Positions 44,740 through 52,396 of a stretch of DNA of 64,000 nucleotides are shown in pieces (position 1 is the stretch's first letter; each line of letters starts with the position of its first letter). The position numbers and the translations under genes were made by a program. The stretch spans positions 1 to 64,000 of the forward strand of contig NZ_QZXA01000006.1 of the NCBI RefSeq assembly GCF_003601985.1. Direction: 5' to 3'. The DNA comes from Mesorhizobium jarvisii (lineage in GTDB: Bacteria; Pseudomonadota; Alphaproteobacteria; Rhizobiales; Rhizobiaceae). The notes beneath the pieces are model-generated. The model had not been told where the DNA came from and searched no databases. It saw nothing but the letters and a program-made list of their open reading frames with translations.

Positions 44740-45330
44740 TTGGCGATTTCTCCACCCAGCGACATCGTTATGGATGTCGCCCGAGCTGCCGATCCGATGG
44801 ATATCGAGGCTGCCCGCGCCGCGCTGACCAAGCGCGCGGGCGCCGCTGCCGGTGCCTTTTCGGTCGACACCCCCGGTTCGCTAGATACCGCGGCGTCTGT
44901 CGATGCCGGCTCGATCCTGTCGCGCGCCACGGCCGACAAGGCGGCGGCGACAGCCGATCCGGCCAAAAAATTCAAGAAGTTCGAGGCGATGGTCTTGCAG
45001 ACCTTCATCCAGAACATGCTGCCCAAGGACACAGAGGGCGTCTATGGCACGGGTCTGGCCGGCGACATGTGGAAGTCGCAGCTCGCCGAGCGCGTCGCCG
45101 ACGTCATGGCCGAGCGCGGCGGCATCGGCATCGCCAAGTCGCTGCTTGCCGACCACTATATGGACGGCAAGCGCAAGGTGCCGATCGGCCCGGTGTCAAA
45201 CGGACCGGAAAAGACCGAGATCGATCAGCAGACCCGTCTGTCCACCTCGCTCGTCCAGGAATTGCAGCGCAAGGCCGCCAGATCGATGACCGGCGACGAG
45301 ACAACCATAAAAACAGACATCAAGATCTAG
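44740..45330 (+). CDS. flgJ: FlgJ/CheL-type rod-binding protein
   Basis: 196 aa from TTG at 44740, giving MAISPPSDIVMDVARAADP as in other rhizobial members; ATG at 44770 is an alternative and the frame is open from 44701. It has the rod-binding domain only (FKKFEAMVLQTFIQNMLPKD; VYGTGLAGDMWKSQLAERVA; GIGIAKSLL) and no muramidase domain, the usual alphaproteobacterial form. It caps or scaffolds the rod in the periplasm. Followed after 1 bp by the FlgN-like gene. Confidence 0.85.
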   Translation: MAISPPSDIVMDVARAADPMDIEAARAALTKRAGAAAGAFSVDTPGSLDTAASVDAGSILSRATADKAAATADPAKKFKKFEAMVLQTFIQNMLPKDTEGVYGTGLAGDMWKSQLAERVADVMAERGGIGIAKSLLADHYMDGKRKVPIGPVSNGPEKTEIDQQTRLSTSLVQELQRKAARSMTGDETTIKTDIKI

Positions 45331-45331
45331 A

Positions 45332-45769
45332 ATGGGAAACACCATGGCCGATTCTTCCGAATTCACTGCCAACCTGCCGGCCCGCACGACCGCGTCGGAG
45401 GCTCCGATCCCGTTCGCGCGGCCCGGAAACCTTGCCGCCATCATCGGCCGCATCGAGGAGGTGGTCGAGGAAGAGACTGCCGGCATCCGCAGCGATACCG
45501 GCTATGATCTCAAGGCGTCGAACGCCCGCAAGAGCCGCTATCTCTATGAGCTGACCCGCGCCATGAAGGGCGGCAGCGAAGCCGAGTTCCTCGAACAGCA
45601 CCGCGAGGGCCTGACCCGGCTGCGCCAGAAACTGGCGAAGAACGAGGCGGCGATCCTGGCGCATCTGAGCGCCGTCAACGAGGTCGCCAGCCTGCTGCGC
45701 AGCGCCATCCAGCGCGCCGAAACCGACGGCACCTACTCCGCCGGCGAGTTCGGCCGGATGAAAGGCTAG
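45332..45769 (+). CDS. FlgN-like flagellar chaperone
   Basis: 145 aa, helical (LAAIIGRIEEVVEEETAGIR; RKSRYLYELTRAMKGG; FLEQHREGLTRLRQKLAKNE). Size and helix pattern fit FlgN, which chaperones FlgK and FlgL to the export gate. ATG at 45332 and 45344 are both possible; neither has a strong ribosome site, and translation is probably coupled to flgJ. Often annotated as hypothetical. Confidence 0.65.
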   Translation: MGNTMADSSEFTANLPARTTASEAPIPFARPGNLAAIIGRIEEVVEEETAGIRSDTGYDLKASNARKSRYLYELTRAMKGGSEAEFLEQHREGLTRLRQKLAKNEAAILAHLSAVNEVASLLRSAIQRAETDGTYSAGEFGRMKG

Positions 45770-45858
45770 AGCATGATCCCGAAAAATGGATGCCGGGTTT
45801 TGGAAAAGATCATGCTCAAACAAAGAGATAGAGCCCCATCCCGATTGAATTGGGATGG
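45769..45858. repeat. Rhizobial palindromic intergenic mosaic element
   Basis: GAGCATGAT (45769-45777) pairs with ATCATGCTC (45809-45817), enclosing CCCGAAAA...GGTTTTGG; next to it CCATCCC (45836-45842) pairs with GGGATGG (45852-45858). These two hairpins are a common combination in rhizobial intergenic DNA. Confidence 0.75.
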
Positions 45859-45893
45859 AACAGGCTCGAGAGCGCGATGATGTCGGGCTCTGA

Positions 45894-46430
45894 ATGATCA
45901 AGATCATCGCCATCGCGGTCTGGGTCTGCGCCGCCACGCTCGGCGCCGTCTTCTATTCGTTCCAGGCAGCCGGTGAACGCGGCGTCGGCGAGAAACCCAA
46001 GCCGATGCTGGGCGGGCTGGATTACGTCAAGACCGACGTCATTTCGGTGCCGCTGATCCGCGATTCCAAGATCGGCGGCTATTTCCTGGCCAAGCTCGTC
46101 TACACCGTCGAACCGGAGCAGATAAAGAAACTGTCGATTCCGGCCGAAGCGCTCATCACCGACCAGGTCTACAGCTACCTCTACGCCAATCCCCAGATCG
46201 ACTTCACCAAGAAGGCGACGATCGATCTCGATTCCTTTCGCGCCGCCATCCGCGACACCGTCAACACCCGCGTCGGCACGAACCTGGTGCATGAGGTTCT
46301 GATCGATCAGGTCAATTTCCTGAGCAAGGACGAGATCCGCGACAACTGGCTACGCCGTCGGCAGGATTCCGACACCGCGGCTGCCGGGACCGCGAAGCCT
46401 GCCGAAGCGGAAGCGCCGCCGGCCCACTGA
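45894..46430 (+). CDS. FliL-like single-pass membrane protein of the flagellar region
   Basis: 178 aa. N-terminal helix IKIIAIAVWVCAATLGAVFY, then a periplasmic domain (KTDVISVPLIRDSKIGGYFL; AKLVYTVEPEQIKKLSIPAE; TVNTRVGTNLVHEVLIDQVN) and an Ala/Pro tail. The layout, with one helix and a strand-rich domain with DSKIGGYFLAKLVY, recalls FliL/stomatin-like proteins. It lies next to flgJ and the FlgN-like gene, so a flagellar or envelope role is likely but unproven. Confidence 0.6.
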   Translation: MIKIIAIAVWVCAATLGAVFYSFQAAGERGVGEKPKPMLGGLDYVKTDVISVPLIRDSKIGGYFLAKLVYTVEPEQIKKLSIPAEALITDQVYSYLYANPQIDFTKKATIDLDSFRAAIRDTVNTRVGTNLVHEVLIDQVNFLSKDEIRDNWLRRRQDSDTAAAGTAKPAEAEAPPAH

Positions 46431-46487
46431 CCACTGGTGCCCGACAGGCTATTGATGCGGCGACAGGAACCAGTCCCCAGGATTTGC

Positions 46488-46505
46488 GTTGACGTAAACG
46501 TCAAC
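46488..46505. promoter_or_regulatory. Palindrome resembling a LiuR/MerR-type operator
   Basis: GTTGACGT-AA-ACGTCAAC: 8-bp perfect arms with a 2-bp centre, about 105 bp before the SCP2 gene. The core ACGTAAACGT resembles sites of MerR-type regulators of branched-chain amino acid and fatty acid breakdown in proteobacteria. The regulator is not in the window. Confidence 0.5.
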
Positions 46506-46610
46506 CAGAAGCTATATGCGGCAGCGACCGTGATCGCCAGAGATGCCGCATGGGCTTCGGCCGGACCGAAATGCCCTGCGCGACAGGTACAACCAGACAG
46601 GGAGAACAGC

Positions 46611-46895
46611 GTGAGCGTTCAGGAGATTGCCGAGAAGATCAAGTCGCGCGTGGCCAGCAGCGGGTTTGATCGTTCCGTGAAGTTCGACACCGGCGGCGAC
46701 GGCGTCATCGTCATCGACGGCGCAACCGTCTCGAACACCGATGCCCCCACCGACTGCACCATAAAGCTCTCGCTCGACGATCTCGAATCGCTGATCGCTG
46801 GCGACCTGAACCCGACCATGGCGTTCATGACCGGCAAGATCAAAGTCGAAGGCGACATGACGGTGGCCATGGCGCTCAGCCAGTTGATCGGCTGA
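46611..46895 (+). CDS. SCP2 sterol-binding-domain protein
   Basis: 94 aa from GTG at 46611 with GGGAG before it; the frame is open from 46437 but the family begins VSVQEIAEKIKSRVA. A single SCP2 domain (VKFDTGGDGVIVIDGATVSN; LSLDDLESLIAGDLNPTMAF; MTGKIKVEGDMTVAMALSQL). These small proteins bind lipids or acyl-CoA. A palindrome upstream suggests control with fatty acid or branched-chain catabolism. Confidence 0.9.
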   Translation: MSVQEIAEKIKSRVASSGFDRSVKFDTGGDGVIVIDGATVSNTDAPTDCTIKLSLDDLESLIAGDLNPTMAFMTGKIKVEGDMTVAMALSQLIG

Positions 46896-46925
46896 GCACG
46901 CACGATTACCCGATGGGTCAATGAA

Positions 46926-46958
46926 TCAAAACCCCGCCTTTTCAGGCGGCGTTTGTTT
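46926..46958 (+). terminator. Rho-independent terminator after the SCP2 gene
   Basis: CCGCCT-TTTC-AGGCGG stem (within 46935-46950) flanked by AAAACC and CGTTTGTTTG, 40 bp after the SCP2 stop. Confidence 0.75.
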
Positions 46959-46980
46959 GAGGAATAGCGGGGTCGATGCC

Positions 46981-47550
46981 TCATGCGGCCAGTGTCGGCG
47001 CCTGGGCCTTCAGCTTGCGGCCGCAAGCCTTCAGCGTGCCGTGCACGCCGTCGAGCACGCCGTCCACCAGCTCCAGCGCCAGCAGGCGATGCCGCTCATA
47101 GGGGCCTGGCATCGCCAGCCGGCCCGTCTTGTCGGCCGAGAAGCCGAAGCGTCCGTAGTAGGGCGCATCGCCGACCAGCAGGATCGCCGCGTGGCCGAGA
47201 CGCGCCGCCTCGGCCACGGCGTGGCGCATCAGCGCCGAGCCAATGCCGGCATTCTTGAGCGACGGATCGACGGCGAGCGGGCCAAGCAGCAATGCGGCCG
47301 GGCCGCCCTCACCCAGCCTGACGTCCCACAGCCGCACCGTGCCGGCGACGCCGCCTGAGGCATCGCGCGCGACGAAAGCCAGGCCTTCCGAAGGCCGGCG
47401 GCCCCGCCGCAGTTTCTCCGACGATTTTTTCCGCCGCATCGGCCCCATGGCACGATCGAGCAAAGCTTCGCGTGCCGCGACATCAGCGACGGTTTCGGCG
47501 ACCATCGAGAAGGCCGGCGCATGAACTACGATTTCAACTGACATTTCCAT
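46981..47550 (-). CDS. GNAT-family N-acetyltransferase (YhbS-like)
   Basis: 189 aa. Acetyl-CoA motif LLGPLAVDPSLKNAGIGSAL M plus GHAAILLVGDAPYYGRFGFS, the pattern of YhbS-type acetyltransferases. N-terminal VADVAAREALLDRAMGPMRR KKSSEKLRRG is typical. Substrate unknown. Upstream of and separate from the decarboxylase on the same strand. Confidence 0.85.
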   Translation of the reverse strand: MEMSVEIVVHAPAFSMVAETVADVAAREALLDRAMGPMRRKKSSEKLRRGRRPSEGLAFVARDASGGVAGTVRLWDVRLGEGGPAALLLGPLAVDPSLKNAGIGSALMRHAVAEAARLGHAAILLVGDAPYYGRFGFSADKTGRLAMPGPYERHRLLALELVDGVLDGVHGTLKACGRKLKAQAPTLAA

Positions 47551-47640
47551 TTCCGCAATCCCTGGCGAGCGGAGATCTGTTCCACAAGCGAGCCCGGGCG
47601 GACGACAAGCGCCCGCGCCGGATGATCTGATCGGTTCTCA

Positions 47641-47688
47641 GCGCATTTTCAGGCGAAGTGGTATCCGGTTCGCCGTCCGAAAATGCGC
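47641..47688. repeat. Rhizobial palindromic intergenic element
   Basis: GCGCATTTTC (47641-47650) pairs with GAAAATGCGC (47679-47688) around a GC-rich centre with GGCGAA/TTCGCC arms. It lies just past the end of the decarboxylase gene and may also act as a terminator hairpin. Confidence 0.7.
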
Positions 47689-47702
47689 CAAATAAAGAAC
47701 CG

Positions 47703-48836
47703 TCAGATCACGTAGGATCGGAGAGGCTCGAAGCCGTTGAAGGCGACCGCCGAGTAGGTGGTCGTGTAGGCGCCGGTGCCTTCGATCAGCACCTCGTCGC
47801 CGATCGTCAGCGACAGAGGCAGTGGATACGGCGTCTTCTCGTACATCACGTCGGCCGAATCGCAGGTCGGGCCGGCGAGCACGCAAGGCGCGGTCTCCGA
47901 GCCATCGTGGCGAGTGACGAGGGGATAGCGGATCGCCTCGTCCATCGTCTCGGCCAGACCGCCGAACTTGCCGATGTCGAGGAACACCCAGCGCACATTG
48001 TCATTGTCGGCCTTCTTCGAGATCAGCACGACTTCCGACTTGATGACGCCGGCATTGCCGACCATGCCGCGGCCCGGCTCGATGATGGTTTCGGGAATGG
48101 CATTGCCGAAATGCTTGCGCAGCGCCGAGAAGATCGCCTGGCCATAGGCCTGGGCCGCCGGCACGTCGCGCAAATAGCGCGTCGGGAAACCGCCGCCCAT
48201 GTTGACCATCTTCAAGACGATGCCTTCCTCGGCGAGCGTGGCGAACACCTTCTTGGCGTCGGCCAGGGCACGGTCCCAGGCGGTCAGGTCGGTCTGCTGC
48301 GAGCCGACATGGAACGACACGCCATAGGCGTCGAGGCCGAGGCTCTTGGCATGACGCAGCACGTCGACGGCCATGGCCGGCACGCAGCCGAACTTGCGCG
48401 ACAGCGGCCATTCGGCGCCTTCGCCGTCGGTCAGCACGCGGCAGAACACGCGCGCGCCGGGAGCGACGCGGGCGATCTTCTCGACCTCCTCGACGCAATC
48501 GACCGCGAACAGCTTGATACCGAGCTGGTAGGCGCGTGCGATGTCACGCTCCTTCTTGATGGTGTTGCCGAAGGAGATGCGGTCCGCGGGCGCACCCGCG
48601 TCCATCGCCATCTCGACTTCGGCAACGGAAGCGGTGTCGAAGGACGAGCCCATCGCAGCAAGGAGGCGCAGGATTTCCGGCGCCGGGTTTGCTTTCACCG
48701 CATAGTAGATCTTGGAATCGGGCAGCGCCTTCTCGAAGGCGCGGAAATTGTCGCGCACGACATCGAGGTCGACGACGAGGCAAGGGCCGGACGGACGTCG
48801 GGTGGCGAGGAAATCGAGGATGCGCTGGGTAGCCAT
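47703..48836 (-). CDS. odc: Ornithine/lysine decarboxylase, fold type III
   Basis: 377 aa from ATG at 48836, the size of eukaryote-type ornithine decarboxylases in rhizobia. The PLP Lys is in KIYYAVKANPAPEIL, the phosphate-binding loop in MGGGFPTRY and EPGRGMVGNAG, and the second-subunit catalytic Cys in GPTCDSADVMYEK. HVGSQQTDLTAW is also conserved. The enzyme makes putrescine (or cadaverine). A long leader (to about 49269) with a good promoter suggests RNA-level control. The putrescine-type uptake/oxidation operon is elsewhere in the window (20355-26710). Confidence 0.92.
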   Translation of the reverse strand: MATQRILDFLATRRPSGPCLVVDLDVVRDNFRAFEKALPDSKIYYAVKANPAPEILRLLAAMGSSFDTASVAEVEMAMDAGAPADRISFGNTIKKERDIARAYQLGIKLFAVDCVEEVEKIARVAPGARVFCRVLTDGEGAEWPLSRKFGCVPAMAVDVLRHAKSLGLDAYGVSFHVGSQQTDLTAWDRALADAKKVFATLAEEGIVLKMVNMGGGFPTRYLRDVPAAQAYGQAIFSALRKHFGNAIPETIIEPGRGMVGNAGVIKSEVVLISKKADNDNVRWVFLDIGKFGGLAETMDEAIRYPLVTRHDGSETAPCVLAGPTCDSADVMYEKTPYPLPLSLTIGDEVLIEGTGAYTTTYSAVAFNGFEPLRSYVI

Positions 48837-49269
48837 CGGGTTTCTCCAAACACGCCTTTCGGCGCGCACAAGGGTGCGGACGCGGGCTGTCGGCCTCGCG
48901 AACACGCGGTGGACAAAGGCGGGACGGAAAATCCATGGAACCAGCCGGTGGAGACCCCGGAACCATGAAACGCCGTCTCGCGGCGATGAACCTCGGCCTT
49001 GCCCGGCTTCGGTCCGCTTTGTCTGCCTTGGCTTGGATTGGGAGAACCCCGTTCCGCACTGCCGGCAATGAAGGTGTGCCTCTTCAGTAACCCCGGTCTT
49101 TGGACAACCGGCAGAGAACCAGAAAGGCCCGCACCGTCGTTGCTTCAAGGTGTCCTCGGGCTGGCGGTTGGCCGCTAGACCGACTGGAGGGGTTGGCTCC
49201 AGTTACCTTACCGATTTCCCTCACCATTCGAGGATCGGCGGACACCCACAGGCACGTGCGACTTTGGGC
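48837..49269 (-). ncRNA. Long structured leader of the decarboxylase gene, candidate speF-type RNA
   Basis: About 430 nt separate the predicted promoter from the decarboxylase start. On the minus strand short stems are visible, for example CCGGT-TGTCCAAAG-ACCGG (49093-49111 region) and CGCCG-CGAGA-CGGCG (48971-48985 region). The alphaproteobacterial speF RNA motif is known upstream of ornithine decarboxylase genes, so this leader is a natural candidate, but I cannot match the motif model by eye. Confidence 0.45.
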
Positions 49270-49275
49270 AAGCGC

Positions 49276-49304
49276 GATATAGGGGCGAAGGATTTCACAA
49301 TCAA
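49276..49304 (-). promoter_or_regulatory. Sigma70-type promoter of the decarboxylase transcript
   Basis: On minus: TTGATT (49299-49304), 17 bp, TATATC (49276-49281). Spacing is ideal and both boxes match well. Transcription would start near 49269. Confidence 0.6.
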
Positions 49305-49378
49305 TAAAAATCGTATCGCAGGTTGTAAAATTTCCGGCATCGAACAATGTACATGCAACCGTATCCGGATATCGAACG

Positions 49379-50575
49379 ATGACAGGCACGCACGGCCCCT
49401 ACAACGCCTTCCTCGATCTTCGCCAGGTGCCCGTGGCTCATGCCGAACTCGGCCCGCTCGCGGGCCTGCGGCTGGCTGTCAAGGACATCTACGACGTCGC
49501 CGGCTACCGCACCGGCTGTGGCAATTCCAGGAAATTCGCCGAAGGCAATGCCGCCTCGCGCACGGCGCCGGCCGTGCAGGCGATTCTCGATGCCGGCGCC
49601 CGCTTCGTCGGCAAGACGCAGACCGACGAGCTGGCCTTCGCGCTGTTCGGCCAGAACGCGCATCTTCCGTTTCCGGTGAACCCTGCGGCGCCCGACCGCG
49701 TCACCGGCGGCTCGTCGTCCGGATCGGCATCGGCGGTGGCGGGCAGGCTGGCCGACATCGCGACCGGTTCCGACACCGGCGGCTCGATCCGCGCGCCGGC
49801 AAGTTTTTGCGGCCTGATCGGGCTGCGCACCACACATGGCCGCATTTCACTCGACGGCACCATGAAGCTGGCACCGAGCTTCGACACGTTCGGCTGGTTC
49901 GCCGACGACATCGAGACCTATGAGACCGTCGGCAAGCTGCTGCTCGGCCGCGACCCGCACCAGCATTCGCTGGACCGCCCGATATCGCTCACCTGGCTGG
50001 ACGAGATGGTCGCCCGCCCCGCACTTGCCGGATATGCCGCAATGAAGGCGCTGGTGGGCACGGTTTTCGGTGCTCCGGCGACCTCGACCGAGCACTTCAG
50101 CTCTTCCTCTGATGAACTCTACTGGTGCTTTCGCCGGCTGCAGGCCAAGGAAGCCTGGGGCGTGCATGGCGAATGGATCACCAGCGGCGAGCGCGACCTT
50201 GGTCCCGGCGTCGAGGAGCGTTTCGGCTTCGGCCGCGCCGTCGATGACCGCACGGCGCAGGCCGAAAAAGTGCGCCGCCTGACCTTTCATGGCGAGCTGA
50301 GCGCCCTGCTCGGCAAGGACGGCTTCCTTGTCCTGCCGACGGTGCCGGGCCCGGCGCCCTATGTCGACTCGACGCCGGAGGAGTTCCAGGCCTATCGCGA
50401 GCGCGCCTTGCATCTTCTGTGCCTCGCCGGGCTTTCCGGCTTTCCACAGATCACCTTGCCCATCGGCTCGGTCGCCGGCGCACCGTTCGGGCTTTCGCTG
50501 TTAGGCCCTTCCGGCAGCGACATTGCCCTGATACGGCTCGGCCGAAAACTTCTCGACGCAGCACAAAGGGCCTGA
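49379..50575 (+). CDS. Amidase-signature family amidase
   Basis: 398 aa. Catalytic Lys in RLAVKDIYDVAGYRTGCGN, the Ser/Gly motif GGSSSGSASAVAG and the nucleophile region GSDTGGSIRAPASFCGLIGL give the Ser-cisSer-Lys triad. Shorter than many members (450-500 aa). Substrate unknown; may be an aliphatic or aryl amide. Co-directional with the LysR gene 3 bp downstream. The divergent decarboxylase promoter lies just upstream. Confidence 0.9.
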   Translation: MTGTHGPYNAFLDLRQVPVAHAELGPLAGLRLAVKDIYDVAGYRTGCGNSRKFAEGNAASRTAPAVQAILDAGARFVGKTQTDELAFALFGQNAHLPFPVNPAAPDRVTGGSSSGSASAVAGRLADIATGSDTGGSIRAPASFCGLIGLRTTHGRISLDGTMKLAPSFDTFGWFADDIETYETVGKLLLGRDPHQHSLDRPISLTWLDEMVARPALAGYAAMKALVGTVFGAPATSTEHFSSSSDELYWCFRRLQAKEAWGVHGEWITSGERDLGPGVEERFGFGRAVDDRTAQAEKVRRLTFHGELSALLGKDGFLVLPTVPGPAPYVDSTPEEFQAYRERALHLLCLAGLSGFPQITLPIGSVAGAPFGLSLLGPSGSDIALIRLGRKLLDAAQRA

Positions 50576-50578
50576 ACC

Positions 50579-51478
50579 ATGGACACACTGACCCGCATGC
50601 GCGCCTTCATCGACGTCGTCGAGGCCGAGGGCTTTTCGGCGGCGGCGCGCAAGATCGGCCGCTCCAAGGCGCTGCTGTCGAAATATGTGCGCGAGCTGGA
50701 GGACGAACTCGGCGCGCTGCTGCTGAACCGCACGACGCGCCAATTCTCGATGACCGAGGCCGGCCACACCTATTACCGGCGCGCCTCGGAGATCGTACGC
50801 GAGGTCGACAGCCTGGCGGACGCCGTGCGAGAATCCTCCGGCGACGTGCGCGGCAGGATCAAACTGTCGGCGCCGCGCACCTTCGCCGATGCGCCGATCG
50901 GCCAGTCGCTGATCGACTTCGCCAAGCAGCACCCCGACATCGTGCTCGACATCCAGCTCGACGACCGCTTCGTCGACCTGGTCGAGGAGGGCTTCGACCT
51001 CGCCGTGCGCATCTCGCGCCTGGAGAATTCGTCGCTGATCGCGAGACGCCTGGCGCCGTTTTCGGTGAAACTCTGCGCCTCGCCCGAACTGATCGCCAAG
51101 CATGGCATGCCGACGCGGCCGCAGGATCTCGGCCACATGCCCTGCATCGTCGACACCAACGGCCGCGGGCTGAACAACTGGGCGTTCAAGGGCGACAACA
51201 ACGATCAGCTGAGCGTCGCCGTATCAGGCCCGATCGAGGTCAACAGCCCGATGGCGGCGCGGGCCGCGGCCCTGTCGGGACTCGGATTTTGCATCCTGCC
51301 GGATTTCATCGCCTCGCCCGATCTCAAGAGCGGCCAGCTGGTGACGGCGCTCGACGACCGCATCCTGTCGGGCGGCGGCATCTTCGCCGTCTACCCGCAC
51401 CGCCGCTATCTGCCGGCCAAGGTCCGTGTTTTCGTCGACTTCCTGGTGCAGTGGTTCAGGACGCGTGAGGTCGCTTGA
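50579..51478 (+). CDS. LysR-family transcriptional regulator
   Basis: 299 aa. N-terminal HTH (MRAFIDVVEAEGFSAAARKI GRSKALLSKYVRELEDELGA; LLLNRTTRQFSMTEAGHTYY) and a C-terminal substrate-binding fold (GRIKLSAPRTFADAPIGQSL; LDDRFVDLVEEGFDLAVRIS). It belongs to the DNA-binding group near CrgA/AaeR. It follows the amidase by 3 bp in the same direction, unusual for LysR genes, which more often diverge from their target. Confidence 0.92.
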   Translation: MDTLTRMRAFIDVVEAEGFSAAARKIGRSKALLSKYVRELEDELGALLLNRTTRQFSMTEAGHTYYRRASEIVREVDSLADAVRESSGDVRGRIKLSAPRTFADAPIGQSLIDFAKQHPDIVLDIQLDDRFVDLVEEGFDLAVRISRLENSSLIARRLAPFSVKLCASPELIAKHGMPTRPQDLGHMPCIVDTNGRGLNNWAFKGDNNDQLSVAVSGPIEVNSPMAARAAALSGLGFCILPDFIASPDLKSGQLVTALDDRILSGGGIFAVYPHRRYLPAKVRVFVDFLVQWFRTREVA

Positions 51479-51517
51479 CCTGCCCCAGGTTCCTGTGGCG
51501 TGCGTGTCGTAGTAACG

Positions 51518-51655
51518 CTGCGCACTTTTGGGTGACACGCACTGAGTTTGTGCGTGTCATGATCCCAAAACCGCTGCGCACTTTTGGGTGACACGCACTG
51601 AGTTTGTGCGTGTCATGATCCCAAAACCGCTGCGCACTTTTGGGTGACACGCACT
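51518..51655. repeat. Tandem 56-bp palindromic repeat, about 2.5 copies
   Basis: Units start at 51518, 51574 and 51630 (last one partial) and are identical. Each junction has GTGCGTGTCA and CCCAAAA facing TTTTGGG and TGACACGCAC, giving a hairpin with 10 and 7 bp stems and a TGAT bulge. A degenerate extra half unit is at about 51500-51517. The type is common in Mesorhizobium intergenic DNA. Confidence 0.92.
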
Positions 51656-51727
51656 GGCGGTCCCAATTTCGCCCCCTTTCTGGTAACCTTCGGTTTCTCT
51701 CCAAAGCCAAGGGAATCGCGACCGGGA

Positions 51728-52396
51728 ATGCAGCTCAAACGGCACGCAATCATACTGGCTTCGGCCCTGGCGGCGACCCTTGCCGCGACGGGACCGGCTT
51801 ACGTGCATCCGCACGTCTTTGCCGAGGCACGCCTGGACGTGATCCTCTCTCCGGATCACCAAAGTGTGAAAGCGCTGCGTCATCTCTGGCGCTTCGACGA
51901 CCTGTTTTCGAGTACGGTGATGATGGAGTTCGACAAGAACTCCGACCTGAAGCTTGACGACAAGGAGCTGAAGGAGGTCGCCGACACCGTTCATGCCTCG
52001 CTGGCCGAATTCAACTATTTCCAGCTCGTCACGCAGAACGGCAAGGACGTGACGATGGTGCCGCCTCCACATCTGATGGCCAATTTCGACAACGACCAGC
52101 TGATCATCCTGTTCGAGTCGGAACCCAAGGAGCCGATCAAGCTGACCGGCACGATCGACATCGGCGTCTACGACCCGACCTTCTACACGGCGATCGACTT
52201 CACCGAGGATTCCAACATCACCGTTGCAGGCCTGCCGTCGAATTGCACCAGCAAGGTGATCCGTCCGGATCCGGATGAAGCCATCAAGGAAAACCAGAAG
52301 ACCCTGACGGATGCCTTCTTCAACGACCCGACAGGCACCGACATGAGCAAGATCTTTGCCACCAAGCTCGAACTGACCTGTCAGCCAGAAGGATGA
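51728..52396 (+). CDS. DUF1007 periplasmic protein linked to metal transport
   Basis: 222 aa with signal peptide (IILASALAATLAATGPAYVH). Mature end begins HPHVFAEARLDVIL, the DUF1007 signature; other segments are LWRFDDLFSSTVMMEFDKNS and FTEDSNITVAGLPSNCTSKV. DUF1007 proteins are nearly always encoded beside NicO/RcnA-type nickel-cobalt transporters, and this one overlaps such a gene by 4 bp. The initial HPH could bind metal. Confidence 0.85.
   Translation: MQLKRHAIILASALAATLAATGPAYVHPHVFAEARLDVILSPDHQSVKALRHLWRFDDLFSSTVMMEFDKNSDLKLDDKELKEVADTVHASLAEFNYFQLVTQNGKDVTMVPPPHLMANFDNDQLIILFESEPKEPIKLTGTIDIGVYDPTFYTAIDFTEDSNITVAGLPSNCTSKVIRPDPDEAIKENQKTLTDAFFNDPTGTDMSKIFATKLELTCQPEG

Noticed and set aside
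49084..49389. 101-codon minus-strand frame in the decarboxylase leader
   Set aside because: It would start upstream of the predicted promoter and shows no family resemblance; the leader-RNA reading explains the region better.
51518..51655. Tandem repeats as a CRISPR array
   Set aside because: Units are contiguous with no unique spacers, and no cas genes are in the window.
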